A stretch of DNA of 8,996 bases. Source: JAHEJB01 sp041748175 (lineage in GTDB: Bacteria; Bacteroidota; Rhodothermia; Rhodothermales; Rubricoccaceae). The stretch is from contig JBGTDU010000163.1 in assembly GCA_041748175.1 (NCBI GenBank), positions 1-8,996 on the forward strand, in the 5' to 3' direction. A model generated the notes under the pieces. It ran no database searches, was not told the DNA's origin, and saw only the letters and a program-made list of their open reading frames with translations. The position numbers and the translations under genes are program-made. Positions within the stretch are counted from its first letter, which is position 1; each line of letters opens with the position of its first letter. Positions 1 to 6,630 of this stretch are shown here, one piece after another.

Positions 1-1
1 C

Positions 2-202
2 GACCTCGCCGAGGCCGCGCCCGTGCGCCTCGCCGTCTACGACGCGCTCGGGCGCGAGGTCGCGGTGCTCGTGGACGACATGGTGGGCGTCGGCTCCCAC
101 GAGGTGGCCTTCGATGCCTCACGTCTCGCGCCGGGGGTCTACATGGTCCGTCTCGCGGCAGGAGAACGTCATATCGTGCAGCGCCTTACCGTCCTCCACT
201 AA
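2..202 (+). CDS. C-terminal T9SS type A sorting domain of a secreted protein (5' end outside window)
   Basis: This open frame enters from the left edge and stops at TAA 200-202, giving 66 residues. The pattern is that of a Por/T9SS type A sorting domain: a beta-strand followed by VYDALGREVAVLVD, then GSHEVAFDASRLAPGVYMVRL and a final hydrophobic strand ending in LTVLH. In known proteins this domain is the C-terminal signal recognised by the type IX secretion machinery; it is cleaved as the cargo is released or anchored at the cell surface. The cargo domains lie outside the window, so the protein's function cannot be told. The base composition is very GC-rich, like the right edge and unlike the central genes. 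The stop lies only 10 bp from the stop of the convergent hydrolase gene, and I see no clear hairpin terminator between them. Confidence 0.88.
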   Translation, partial: DLAEAAPVRLAVYDALGREVAVLVDDMVGVGSHEVAFDASRLAPGVYMVRLAAGERHIVQRLTVLH

Positions 203-212
203 GCGAGAGAAC

Positions 213-1487
213 TCACCCACGGTGCGCGTCCTTGCCTTCTTCCGAACCCAGCCACTTCACCATCTGCCAGGTAACATCTGGACTACTCAACAATGCCATG
301 TGGTTCGTTTGGTAGGCAATCATTTGCGCCTCTTCAGCAAAAAGCAGGATTCGTTTCGGGTCGGCATGATCCCCGAGTGCGCTATTGAGAGGCACGAGGC
401 CATCCCCGGTCAAACGATCCGCCAACTCGCTGCGTTTATGGGCCCTGGTGGCGGCGATGGTGTAGCAACTCACCCGATTTGGCAGAGGTATTGGCTGTCG
501 GCCGTCGGGTTGGCGCACAAAGCGACCTGTGTTTCGCCAGTCTTCTTCCAACAGATTGCCATACCGAAGGTCCGTGATCCCCGCGCTTCGCAATTGCCCC
601 AGACTGGCGAAAGGCGCTGAAAACCGGGTTTTTCCTAGAATCACGTCCAGCAGATTGCCCGCACGTTCGAGGGGGGCTCCGTGGTGCGGTGCGCCCAAAA
701 AGACGATGTTCTTCAGCTGACCGGGCCAGCGCAACGCATCATGGCTTGCATAATGAAACGCGCTGCGAATCAGCAAGCCTCCCATGCTGTGTGCCACCAC
801 GGTCAGCTCTTCCACAACAACTGGCCAATTGTCGAGCAGACGCTCAAGCTGAACCGAGAGCTGCCGCGCATTCTCCGAGATATGCAGGCCGGAGTTGTAG
901 CGCAGATAGACCGGCGTGTAGCCGAGTTCCGACCCCAGGATGTTGGCATGATTGACGGGCTGACCGTCGTGCTGTGCGTTCCATTGCAGGTCATTCATGC
1001 ACAGGCCGTGTATCATCAGCAACACTTTCCCGGTCGTCGCCTCCCTCAAGTCAGGCGTCTCTCCTCGCTCCAGCGCATTGCCTCGGCAACGCAGGGTCAT
1101 TGAGGCGGCGAGCGGATTGTTGCTCGCGGCTAGCCGATCGCCCATCACGCCGTTTAAGGCGGCGAGAACAGCCTCTCGGCCAGACGATGCGATCCCCATC
1201 GTCGCTGTGGATTCGGATGAGGGTTGAAACCACGCCAATACTGAATCCACAACGATGCCCACAAAGGTCGTGATGCCTCGGATGCTCCTGTATACCAGCC
1301 CCGTGACCCCACGTGTTCGGCCCGGCACTGGACTGTCCGAGAAGCCTACCGTGCTGGCCACAGATTGATGGACGCCTTCGACGATGTCGGTCACCCCTCC
1401 TGTCGCCTCTGCCACAAGCTGCGCGATGCCTCGGATCTCGGCAACGCTTAGGTGGTCAAGTGAGCTCTTGAATCGGCGGGAATTCAT
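213..1487 (-). CDS. Alpha/beta-fold hydrolase, lipase/esterase type (PGAP1-like)
   Basis: The protein is 424 aa from ATG 1487. Residues 153-400 form an alpha/beta hydrolase core. The oxyanion HG pair is at 160-161 (MIHGLCMNDLQW) and the nucleophile elbow is AHSMGG with Ser234. FLGAPHHGAP (263-272) is typical of lipases related to PGAP1. Asp362 (TGDGLVPL) and His396 (TNHMALL) complete the triad. The N-terminal 140 residues are helical, with a moderately hydrophobic stretch at 72-87 (ITTFVGIVVDSVLAWF) that could touch the membrane. No signal peptide is seen. The reading frame is open upstream to 1778, but that extension is Arg/Ser-rich and overlaps the ligase gene, and similarity to the family as I know it begins near residue 15 of this start, so I chose ATG 1487. 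No strong ribosome site is visible. The substrate, probably a carboxylic ester, is unknown. It is downstream of the ligase on the same strand with a 229-bp gap. Confidence 0.82.
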   Translation of the reverse strand: MNSRRFKSSLDHLSVAEIRGIAQLVAEATGGVTDIVEGVHQSVASTVGFSDSPVPGRTRGVTGLVYRSIRGITTFVGIVVDSVLAWFQPSSESTATMGIASSGREAVLAALNGVMGDRLAASNNPLAASMTLRCRGNALERGETPDLREATTGKVLLMIHGLCMNDLQWNAQHDGQPVNHANILGSELGYTPVYLRYNSGLHISENARQLSVQLERLLDNWPVVVEELTVVAHSMGGLLIRSAFHYASHDALRWPGQLKNIVFLGAPHHGAPLERAGNLLDVILGKTRFSAPFASLGQLRSAGITDLRYGNLLEEDWRNTGRFVRQPDGRQPIPLPNRVSCYTIAATRAHKRSELADRLTGDGLVPLNSALGDHADPKRILLFAEEAQMIAYQTNHMALLSSPDVTWQMVKWLGSEEGKDAHRG

Positions 1488-1716
1488 GCGAGGCTCTGCG
1501 GGAATGGGGATTTTGACTGGCGTCGGAAACCCGTTCCGGCTTTCATGCCGAGTCTCCGAAGCACGTTGCCGATTGCTCTTCGATTGAGGCGTCGGAGGCC
1601 AACTCTTTCGCGAGGCGGTGAGCCTGTCCACGCTCTTCGACTCGCTGCCGCCGAACGCAAGAAGGCCGATGCTCTTCGCCGTCTCGCCTGCCGTCTTACG
1701 CTTTGGTGAGATTTGA

Positions 1717-2967
1717 TCAGCTTTCCTCCGGCACCGACTCGAACTTGACCGGCGTCGCCGAGTCGTTGTGGACCTCATCAGCGACTGGCAGATGCGGGAG
1801 ATCCTTCACCTTCGGCCGCCGCTTGCGACGGGCCCTTGCCGGGATGAGCGCGCGCATAAACTCCAGCTTGCCGAAGCAGAGGAGTCGGTCTCCTGCTTCG
1901 AGGACGCGATGTGGATGTGGGTTTGGGATTACCGTCGTCCCCCTGTGGAGTGTTAGGACATTGATGTCGTTGTCGCGCAGGCCAGATTCCTCAATTGACT
2001 TTCCGACGTATTCGGATCCTTCCGGGACGTGAAGCTCCGCGACACCATAGCCGCGACTGACCGTCAGCCGCTGGCGCAAGTCGATTTCGGGGAAATCGAC
2101 CTGGGCAGCAATGTAGTCGACGATGGCCCGGGCGATGTCGAGTTGGGTGCAGCGCTCGATGCCCTCAAGGCCCGGCGATGAATTCACCTCCACAACCTGC
2201 GGCCCGTCTTTCCCTTCGAGCAGGTCAACGCCGGCGACGCGAAGGCCCATGATCTGCGCCGCCTTCACGGCCGTTTCCGTGTACGTGTCATCCAACTGTA
2301 CGGCTTCCGCTAGTGCGCCCCGATGTACGTTGCTCCGGAATTCCTGGCCTTGTGCGACCCGACGCATGGCACCGACCACCTGATCGCCAACGACAAAGGC
2401 TCGGATGTCCCGGCCTTTGCTTTCCGAGACAAACCGCTGGATCAGGACATTCTGGTTCTGGCTTTGGAGCAGCTCGATGATGGCCACCGCGGACTTTACA
2501 GACTCGGCGAGGAGAACGCCGATGCCCTGTGTTCCCTCCAATAATTTGATGATGACGGGCGCGCCACCGACCCGTTCAATAGCGGGAAGGACGTCCTTCT
2601 TGTCCCGAATGAACGTCGTTTCGGGGATCCCGATGTGGTGTCGGCTCAGAATCTGCAGGCTGCGAAGTTTATCCCGCGAGTTGGCAATGCCCGCCGAGGC
2701 ATTGGCACAGAAAACACCCATTTGCTCGAACTGCCTCACCACCGCGGTCCCGAAATAGGTGACCGACGCACCGATGCGCGGAAGTACGGCGTCGTAGTGC
2801 GAAAGCTGCTTTCGCCGGAAGTAGAGGTCGGGCTCGCCCTTCGCCAGGTCGATCGCAAACTTGAGGGTGTTCAGGACAAAAACCTTGTGCCCGCGTTCCT
2901 CAGCGGCTTCGCGAAGGCGACGCGTGCTATAACATTTCGGGCTGCGGGAAAGAATGCCCAGTTTCAT
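1717..2967 (-). CDS. rimK: RimK-type ATP-grasp L-glutamate ligase fused to a TrkA_C/RCK_C domain
   Basis: The protein is 416 aa. Residues 1-290 align in register with E. coli RimK as I remember it: MKLGILSR start, VLPRIGASVTYFGTAVVRQF (61-80), RDKLRS with Lys100, Lys141 and the glycine loop EGTQGIGV (144-151), FRSNVHRG (210-217), Asp248, and the metal-binding Glu260 and Asn262 in VEVNSSPGLEGIE. RimK adds glutamates to the C-terminus of ribosomal protein S6 using ATP. Residues about 308-374 are extra and look like a TrkA_C/RCK_C ligand-binding domain (ELHVPEGSEYVGKSIEESGL, then EAGDRLLCFGKLEF). RCK_C domains occur in K+ channel and transporter regulators. A basic patch (RARRKRRPKVK, 378-388) and an acidic tail follow. 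Canonical RimK is about 300 aa, so this is a fusion. S6 as the substrate is inferred from similarity. GAAGAAG ahead of ATG 2967 is a weak ribosome site. Confidence 0.88.
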   Translation of the reverse strand: MKLGILSRSPKCYSTRRLREAAEERGHKVFVLNTLKFAIDLAKGEPDLYFRRKQLSHYDAVLPRIGASVTYFGTAVVRQFEQMGVFCANASAGIANSRDKLRSLQILSRHHIGIPETTFIRDKKDVLPAIERVGGAPVIIKLLEGTQGIGVLLAESVKSAVAIIELLQSQNQNVLIQRFVSESKGRDIRAFVVGDQVVGAMRRVAQGQEFRSNVHRGALAEAVQLDDTYTETAVKAAQIMGLRVAGVDLLEGKDGPQVVEVNSSPGLEGIERCTQLDIARAIVDYIAAQVDFPEIDLRQRLTVSRGYGVAELHVPEGSEYVGKSIEESGLRDNDINVLTLHRGTTVIPNPHPHRVLEAGDRLLCFGKLEFMRALIPARARRKRRPKVKDLPHLPVADEVHNDSATPVKFESVPEES

Positions 2968-3226
2968 CGGTGCTTCTTCGGTCTCGGATCGTGACGCGGT
3001 TGTTGTCCTCTGCCTCCAATGCGGGCCTCACAACTTTTGATCGCGGACAAAGTACGCCCGGCTCCGCTTTTGATTGGCACTGAGCCAAGTCCCGAATTCG
3101 GCTGCATCGGGCACGCTCCGTCCGGCCATGAACACGTTACCAAGGCCGGTTTCATCCGCCGGGCTGGCGAAGGTCGAAGCTCACCACCGAACTCGGGTAC
3201 AGCGGTTTCTCAGGGCAATCTCGACC

Positions 3227-3445
3227 CTACTTGTATCGATAAACGATTCGGCCCTTGGTGAGATCGTAGGGCGACATCTCGACGTCTACGCGGTCGCCGG
3301 GAAGGATCTTGATAAAGAACTTCCGCATCTTACCTGATAGGAGTCCGAGGATTTCATGCCCGTTCTCCAATTCTACCCTGAACTGGGCGTTGGGCAGCGC
3401 GTCCGTGACGACGCCTGACTGTTTGATCGGTTCTTGTTTGGCCAT
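3227..3445 (-). CDS. infA: Translation initiation factor IF-1
   Basis: The 72 residues match IF-1 in full length. Landmarks are MAK at the start, LPNAQFRVELENGHEILG (17-34), SGKMRKFFIKILPGDRV (37-53), and MSPYDLTKGRIVYR near the end. IF-1 is an OB-fold protein that binds the ribosomal A site and helps IF-2 and IF-3 during initiation. The gene usually sits in the ribosomal-protein (spc/alpha) cluster beside secY, rpmJ and rpsM. Here none of those neighbours is present; the same-strand gene 259 bp downstream is the RimK-like ligase. This could be a relocated single gene or a second copy, and the window cannot distinguish the two. Upstream of ATG 3445 there is only a weak AAAG ribosome site. Confidence 0.95.
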   Translation of the reverse strand: MAKQEPIKQSGVVTDALPNAQFRVELENGHEILGLLSGKMRKFFIKILPGDRVDVEMSPYDLTKGRIVYRYK

Positions 3446-3636
3446 CTTTACGCGTTTTAGCGCATCGGTGATTACAGCTTGTTGCCGCCTTGCCGAAAGC
3501 GCAAGTACGGGTCAACGCGATAATTTCGGAAGATGGTCCACAACGAACGGTGCAGGAAGCGTCAATTCGTGGCGGGTTTGAGGTTTGCATCTAACCCTGT
3601 ACCTGCACTACGACACATACGCCCATTGGAAATACA

Positions 3637-3667
3637 TCGGAGGCACACCGAGGCGGCATACCTCCGA
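3637..3667 (-). terminator. Possible hairpin terminator downstream of the small lipoprotein gene
   Basis: There is a perfect 7-bp inverted repeat, TCGGAGG (3637-3643) and CCTCCGA (3661-3667), with a 17-nt loop that can form a small inner CCG/CGG pair. It lies 27 bp beyond the stop of the lipoprotein gene in its direction of transcription. The following bases on the minus strand read TGTATTTCC, only a weak T-rich tail, so a terminator role is tentative. Confidence 0.3.
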
Positions 3668-3693
3668 GACGTCACCCAAAAAGGGAACGGCAC

Positions 3694-4047
3694 TTACTCA
3701 AGCGTCAGAACGGCTTCAACATTGCCGCCTGTTATAAACGAACTGCCGGTTAGCTCGACGGCTTTGAATGTTTCCGAAGCTGCTACAAACTCGAATCCGC
3801 CTCCACTAGCAGGACGAATGACGACAACGAAGTAGTCCCGTGCCTCCGAATACAGCGGGATATCGACGGATGCCGGAAAGCTTTCGATTCGCGCGTAAGC
3901 ACGCCCTGAAACATCCTGAATCTCGACGAACTCGTCGGCTCCGTTGATGGCCACGTCCACACCAGTGATTGTCGCGACGGGTGTCCCGATTGCATCGCAA
4001 CCTGAGATCGCAAATGCGAAGGGCAAAAATACAAGGAAGTACTTCAT
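3694..4047 (-). CDS. Small predicted lipoprotein of unknown function
   Basis: The protein is 117 aa from ATG 4047. Residues 1-17 form a lipoprotein signal peptide: MKYF, a hydrophobic core, then the lipobox AISGC with Cys17 as the lipidation site. The mature part is about 100 residues, rich in Val, Ala and Gly, with alternating strands (ATITGVDVAINGADEFVEIQ, YFVVVIRPASGGGFEFVAAS), suggesting an all-beta, periplasm- or surface-facing domain. I recognise no family and assign no function. The frame stays open upstream to 4326, but that stretch is not signal-like and would bury the lipobox at about residue 110, so the internal ATG is preferred. It is transcribed away from the haloperoxidase gene, from a 640-bp shared upstream region. 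Confidence 0.62.
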   Translation of the reverse strand: MKYFLVFLPFAFAISGCDAIGTPVATITGVDVAINGADEFVEIQDVSGRAYARIESFPASVDIPLYSEARDYFVVVIRPASGGGFEFVAASETFKAVELTGSSFITGGNVEAVLTLE

Positions 4048-4117
4048 GAGGTAATCCAGTTGAGTCAGTTGAACAGTCCCACCAATTTCCGAAAATACGG
4101 TACGCGCGCTGAAAAGC

Positions 4118-4147
4118 AGGCTTGCTGCGAGAATTGGCAGCAAGCCT
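4118..4147. repeat. Perfect 11-bp inverted repeat (hairpin) upstream of the lipoprotein gene
   Basis: AGGCTTGCTGC (4118-4128) and GCAGCAAGCCT (4137-4147) are exact reverse complements with an 8-nt loop, GAGAATTG. The hairpin lies about 70 bp ahead of the lipoprotein ATG. Read on the minus strand, the stem is followed by GCTTTTC, a short T run, so it may be a weak terminator or attenuator for minus-strand transcription entering the lipoprotein gene, or a 5'-UTR structure. On the plus strand there is no T run. Confidence 0.5.
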
Positions 4148-4564
4148 CTGCGGAGCTGCTTGACGTTGCCACCCGAAAGCGCTCTTTGCGGCTGGCGATG
4201 TGCGTCGGCCGGTTGTGCGGACATACCCAAGAACCCACGTTCAATCGAACTGGGCGAGCGAAGGTTCAATCTCCCGCACAAGTCTCTGGAGGGTGCGATT
4301 AAAATCCGGATACCCTGCGTCGCCAAACGGGTCGCTTGTAAGCGTGGCCGCCCATTATCACGCGGCTCCGCTTACCGGGTGAGGGAGCTGCAGCTTGTCC
4401 CACACTTTGCCATCTGCGCGGGCCGGGGTAGCATTTCCGAATGTCCTCTTTCCCGGCGAGATGGCCTCCCCTTGATCCAGCCGCTTTGGGCGGCGAAAAC
4501 AAAGAATGCCTGATCGCAAAAACCTTTGGCCGTGGTGTTGCATGAGAACTTCGCGGGGCATATT

Positions 4565-4586
4565 ATCACAAAACGATCACAGAACG
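4565..4586. repeat. Tandem 11-bp direct repeat upstream of the haloperoxidase gene
   Basis: ATCACAAAACG (4565-4575) is followed directly by ATCACAGAACG (4576-4586), two copies differing at one base. The 11-bp period is about one helical turn, which is the spacing of half-sites bound by OmpR-type response regulators. The repeat lies about 100 bp ahead of the haloperoxidase start codon, so an operator role is plausible. It could also be a chance slippage duplication. Confidence 0.4.
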
Positions 4587-4677
4587 ACCGCCTCGTTTGA
4601 TTCGCGCAACGGTATTGCCCGTAAGTAATTTAGTTGTCGACTGTGTGATTGTCCTGTTTTTTCATCCATAATCTATC

Positions 4678-4682
4678 GAGGA
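4678..4682 (+). promoter_or_regulatory. Shine-Dalgarno site deciding the haloperoxidase start
   Basis: GAGGA at 4678-4682 lies 5 nt ahead of ATG 4688. The alternatives, TTG 4649 and ATG 4718, have no comparable purine-rich site. ATG 4688 also gives a normal n-region before the hydrophobic core of the signal peptide, so it is the preferred start. Confidence 0.6.
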
Positions 4683-4687
4683 ATGCT

Positions 4688-6184
4688 ATGTGGCACCTAA
4701 GAACCTTTCAGAAAAACATGGCCAAGTGCGCAGCTCTAGGCTTGTTCGTCGTCGCCCTGGCTGGGTGTGCTGAAGACCTCAGCGCACCGGAACTAGCCCA
4801 GGTGGGGACGGCTAATCATAACAGTACTGCTTTCGGACAGTCCAGCGACAACGTCGTCCTGATGTGGGACCATGTGATGCTGGAAGCCCTTCGCACAACA
4901 GCAATTGGGCCGCCGATGCTGGCCCGGGCGCTCGCCGTGGTTAGCACGGGTATGTATGACGCCTGGGCGGCTTACGATGATGTAGCCATAGGAACGCAGC
5001 TCGGCGGAACGCTAAGGCAGGACGTCTCTGAGCGAACTATGGCCAACAAGGAAGAGGCGATCAGCTATGCGGCGTATCAGACGCTCGTTGATCTGCTGCC
5101 AGCCAAGGTTGCCCTTTTCGACGCATTGATGAACGACCTCGGATATCCGATAAATCCGACTCCTGTGCCGGATACCCCCGCGTACGTCGGCATAACGGCC
5201 GCCAATGCGCTGATTGCCTTTCGGCATAACGACGGTTCCAATCAACTCGGAGGGTATGCGGACAATGTTGGGACGTACCAGCCGGTGAACACGTGGGATC
5301 AGCTGAACGACATCGAGCACTGGCAGCCACTCCGGTTCCGGGGGGGCAGTGGCCAGCAGATCATTCAAACGTTCCTGGCCTCGCACTGGGATCATGTGAT
5401 TCCGTTTTCGCTCGCGTCGGCCGATCAGTTTCGCCCACCACCACCAGCGGCCTTCGGCTCCAGCGAGTTCCAACAGCAGGCCGAACAGGTGCTCGAATTC
5501 AGCGCGAACCTGACCGACCGGAAAAAGGTGATCGCCGAGTACTGGGCCGATGGACCCGCTTCGGAATTGCCGCCCGGCCACTGGCAGTTGTTTGGTCAAT
5601 TTGTCTCACAACGAGATGGCCACTCGGTTGATGACGACGTGAAGATGTTTTTCCTGCTGTCCAATGCCGTTTTTGATGCGGGCATTGCGTCCTGGGAAGC
5701 CAAGATTTTCTATGACTACGTCCGTCCTATCACGGCCATCAACTACCTTTTTGAGGGGCAGTGGGTGGAAGCATGGGCCGGGCCGGGCCTTGGAACGCAG
5801 CCGATCCTCGGCGAGCGCTGGCGGCCTTATCAGGTGACGACCTTCCCGACACCGCCATTCTCGGAATATGTGTCGGGGCATAGCACGTTCAGCTCGGCTG
5901 CGGCAGAGGTCCTGAAGCGCTTCACTGGTAGCGACGATTTCGGTATGACGATTGTCATTCCCGTTGGTTGGTCGCGGGTGGAGCCGGGAGACGTGCCGAA
6001 GCGCGAGATCACTCTCTATTGGCCGACGTTCAAGTCCGCCGCCGACGAAGCTGGAATCTCGCGTCTCTATGGCGGAATTCACTTCGCCCAGGGAGACCGT
6101 GAGGGTAGGAAGCTGGGAACCTTGATCGGCGAATCGGTCTGGAACAAGGCGCAGTATTATTTCTCGGGCGGCGTCAACGTCTGA
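4688..6184 (+). CDS. Vanadium-dependent haloperoxidase, predicted lipoprotein
   Basis: The protein is 498 aa. A lipoprotein signal peptide ends in LAGC with Cys27 as the lipid anchor. Residues about 55-490 form the helical haloperoxidase/PAP2-like fold. The vanadate-site residues known from Curvularia inaequalis chloroperoxidase (Lys353, Arg360, Ser402, Gly403, His404, Arg490, His496) all have counterparts at the same internal spacing: Lys339 and Arg346 (KIFYDYVRPITA), Ser396-Gly397-His398 (YVSGHSTF), Arg459 and His465 (SRLYGGIH). Phe391 takes the place of Phe397, the residue typical of chloroperoxidases rather than bromoperoxidases. The family uses H2O2 to oxidise halides to hypohalous acid; some PAP2 relatives are phosphatases. 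Halide preference cannot be settled from sequence. Export with a lipid anchor predicts action at the cell envelope. The gene is flanked by a long upstream region and a strong terminator, so it is probably a single-gene unit. Confidence 0.9.
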   Translation: MWHLRTFQKNMAKCAALGLFVVALAGCAEDLSAPELAQVGTANHNSTAFGQSSDNVVLMWDHVMLEALRTTAIGPPMLARALAVVSTGMYDAWAAYDDVAIGTQLGGTLRQDVSERTMANKEEAISYAAYQTLVDLLPAKVALFDALMNDLGYPINPTPVPDTPAYVGITAANALIAFRHNDGSNQLGGYADNVGTYQPVNTWDQLNDIEHWQPLRFRGGSGQQIIQTFLASHWDHVIPFSLASADQFRPPPPAAFGSSEFQQQAEQVLEFSANLTDRKKVIAEYWADGPASELPPGHWQLFGQFVSQRDGHSVDDDVKMFFLLSNAVFDAGIASWEAKIFYDYVRPITAINYLFEGQWVEAWAGPGLGTQPILGERWRPYQVTTFPTPPFSEYVSGHSTFSSAAAEVLKRFTGSDDFGMTIVIPVGWSRVEPGDVPKREITLYWPTFKSAADEAGISRLYGGIHFAQGDREGRKLGTLIGESVWNKAQYYFSGGVNV

Positions 6185-6210
6185 GTGCTGGCGCTCCTGG
6201 CGAGTTGATA

Positions 6211-6250
6211 ATCCTGCCCCGGATCCGATCCGGGGTAGGATTCTTTTTTT
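6211..6250 (+). terminator. Strong intrinsic terminator of the haloperoxidase gene
   Basis: A 13-bp stem pairs 6211-6223 (ATCCTGCCCCGGA) with 6229-6241 (TCCGGGGTAGGAT), with one G-U pair and a 5-nt loop, and is followed by TCTTTTTTT (6242-6250). It begins 26 bp after the haloperoxidase stop codon. Stem length, GC content and the T run all fit a classic rho-independent terminator on the plus strand. Confidence 0.92.
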
Positions 6251-6614
6251 GGCCCCGCTTGCGCCTCATCGGCAATCGCCAACGCGAAGATCCAAGACGC
6301 CGACACTATTCTGGACGGTCGGTACGCACAACATGGATCGGGGAACGTCGCCAGGAAAAAGTGGAGGGTTTGAGCTGCCACAGCATTCAGGGCAACCAGA
6401 GAAGGCTTCCGTCGCCAAATGACGACGTTCGAATGGACCCCGCTCACCCAAGGAACGGGAGCCCAATCAAAACATCGACGACAGCGACAGACATCTTGCC
6501 TTCAGAGTGCATCCCGCGCCCAATGCGGGCGGCAGATTTCGTCTAGCCACTCGCCGTCGGTGTACCTGATCGTCTCAACGCGAACGAGACATTCTCGAGC
6601 CGCCAATCGCGTTG
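6251..6614. other. Intergenic stretch between terminator and IS remnant
   Basis: No complete gene is supported here. Short open frames on both strands lack recognisable domains, and one of them runs through the terminator. The only coding-like piece is the minus-strand fragment at 6502-6630, described separately. I looked for a mate of the IS terminal sequence found at 7878-7894 and did not find one. Confidence 0.5.
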
Positions 6615-6630
6615 CTAATCGCTGAACCTC
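6502..6630 (-). pseudogene. Possible gene fragment, 42 codons, unidentified
   Basis: Just beyond the broken end of the transposase, a minus-strand frame runs between TGA 6633-6631 and TGA 6504-6502. Its peptide (RLAARECLVRVETIRYTDGE at residues 4-23 apart from one Thr, then EWLDEICRPHWARDAL) has balanced composition and looks more protein-like than the overlapping frames. It has no start codon at its 5' end and begins where IS homology stops, so it could be the 3' remnant of a gene cut by the IS or by a deletion. I recognise no family, and it could be a chance open frame. Confidence 0.2.

Larger units (their letters stand above)
4048..4687. other. 640-bp divergent intergenic region
   Basis: This gap separates the minus-strand lipoprotein gene from the plus-strand haloperoxidase gene. 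Several short open frames exist on both strands, but none has a recognisable domain, signal peptide or convincing ribosome site. It holds the 4118-4147 hairpin and the 4565-4586 tandem repeat, listed separately. TAATTTAG at 4626-4633 differs by one base from the Bacteroidota -7 motif TAnnTTTG, but no well-spaced -33 TTTG is seen, so I do not call a promoter. By eye the region is less GC-rich than the flanks of the window. Confidence 0.5.

Noticed and set aside
1488..1778. 97-residue N-terminal extension of the hydrolase reading frame
   Set aside because: It is Arg/Ser/Thr-rich, overlaps the end of the ligase gene by 62 bp and has no family similarity; the family pattern starts just after ATG 1487.
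2964..3155. 63-residue minus-strand open frame between infA and the ligase gene
   Set aside because: It has no recognisable motif and no ribosome site, its end overlaps the ligase start, and its composition is not protein-like.
3387..3395. GCGTTGGGC core-like sequence inside infA
   Set aside because: It encodes part of the conserved LPNAQF segment on the opposite strand and has no palindromic partner at attC spacing.
5012..5599. 195-residue minus-strand open frame
   Set aside because: It is antisense to the well-supported haloperoxidase gene, is rich in Arg and Trp, and has no recognisable domain; it is a shadow of GC-rich coding sequence.
6157..6447. 96-residue minus-strand open frame
   Set aside because: It runs through the strong terminator hairpin and the end of the haloperoxidase gene and resembles nothing known.
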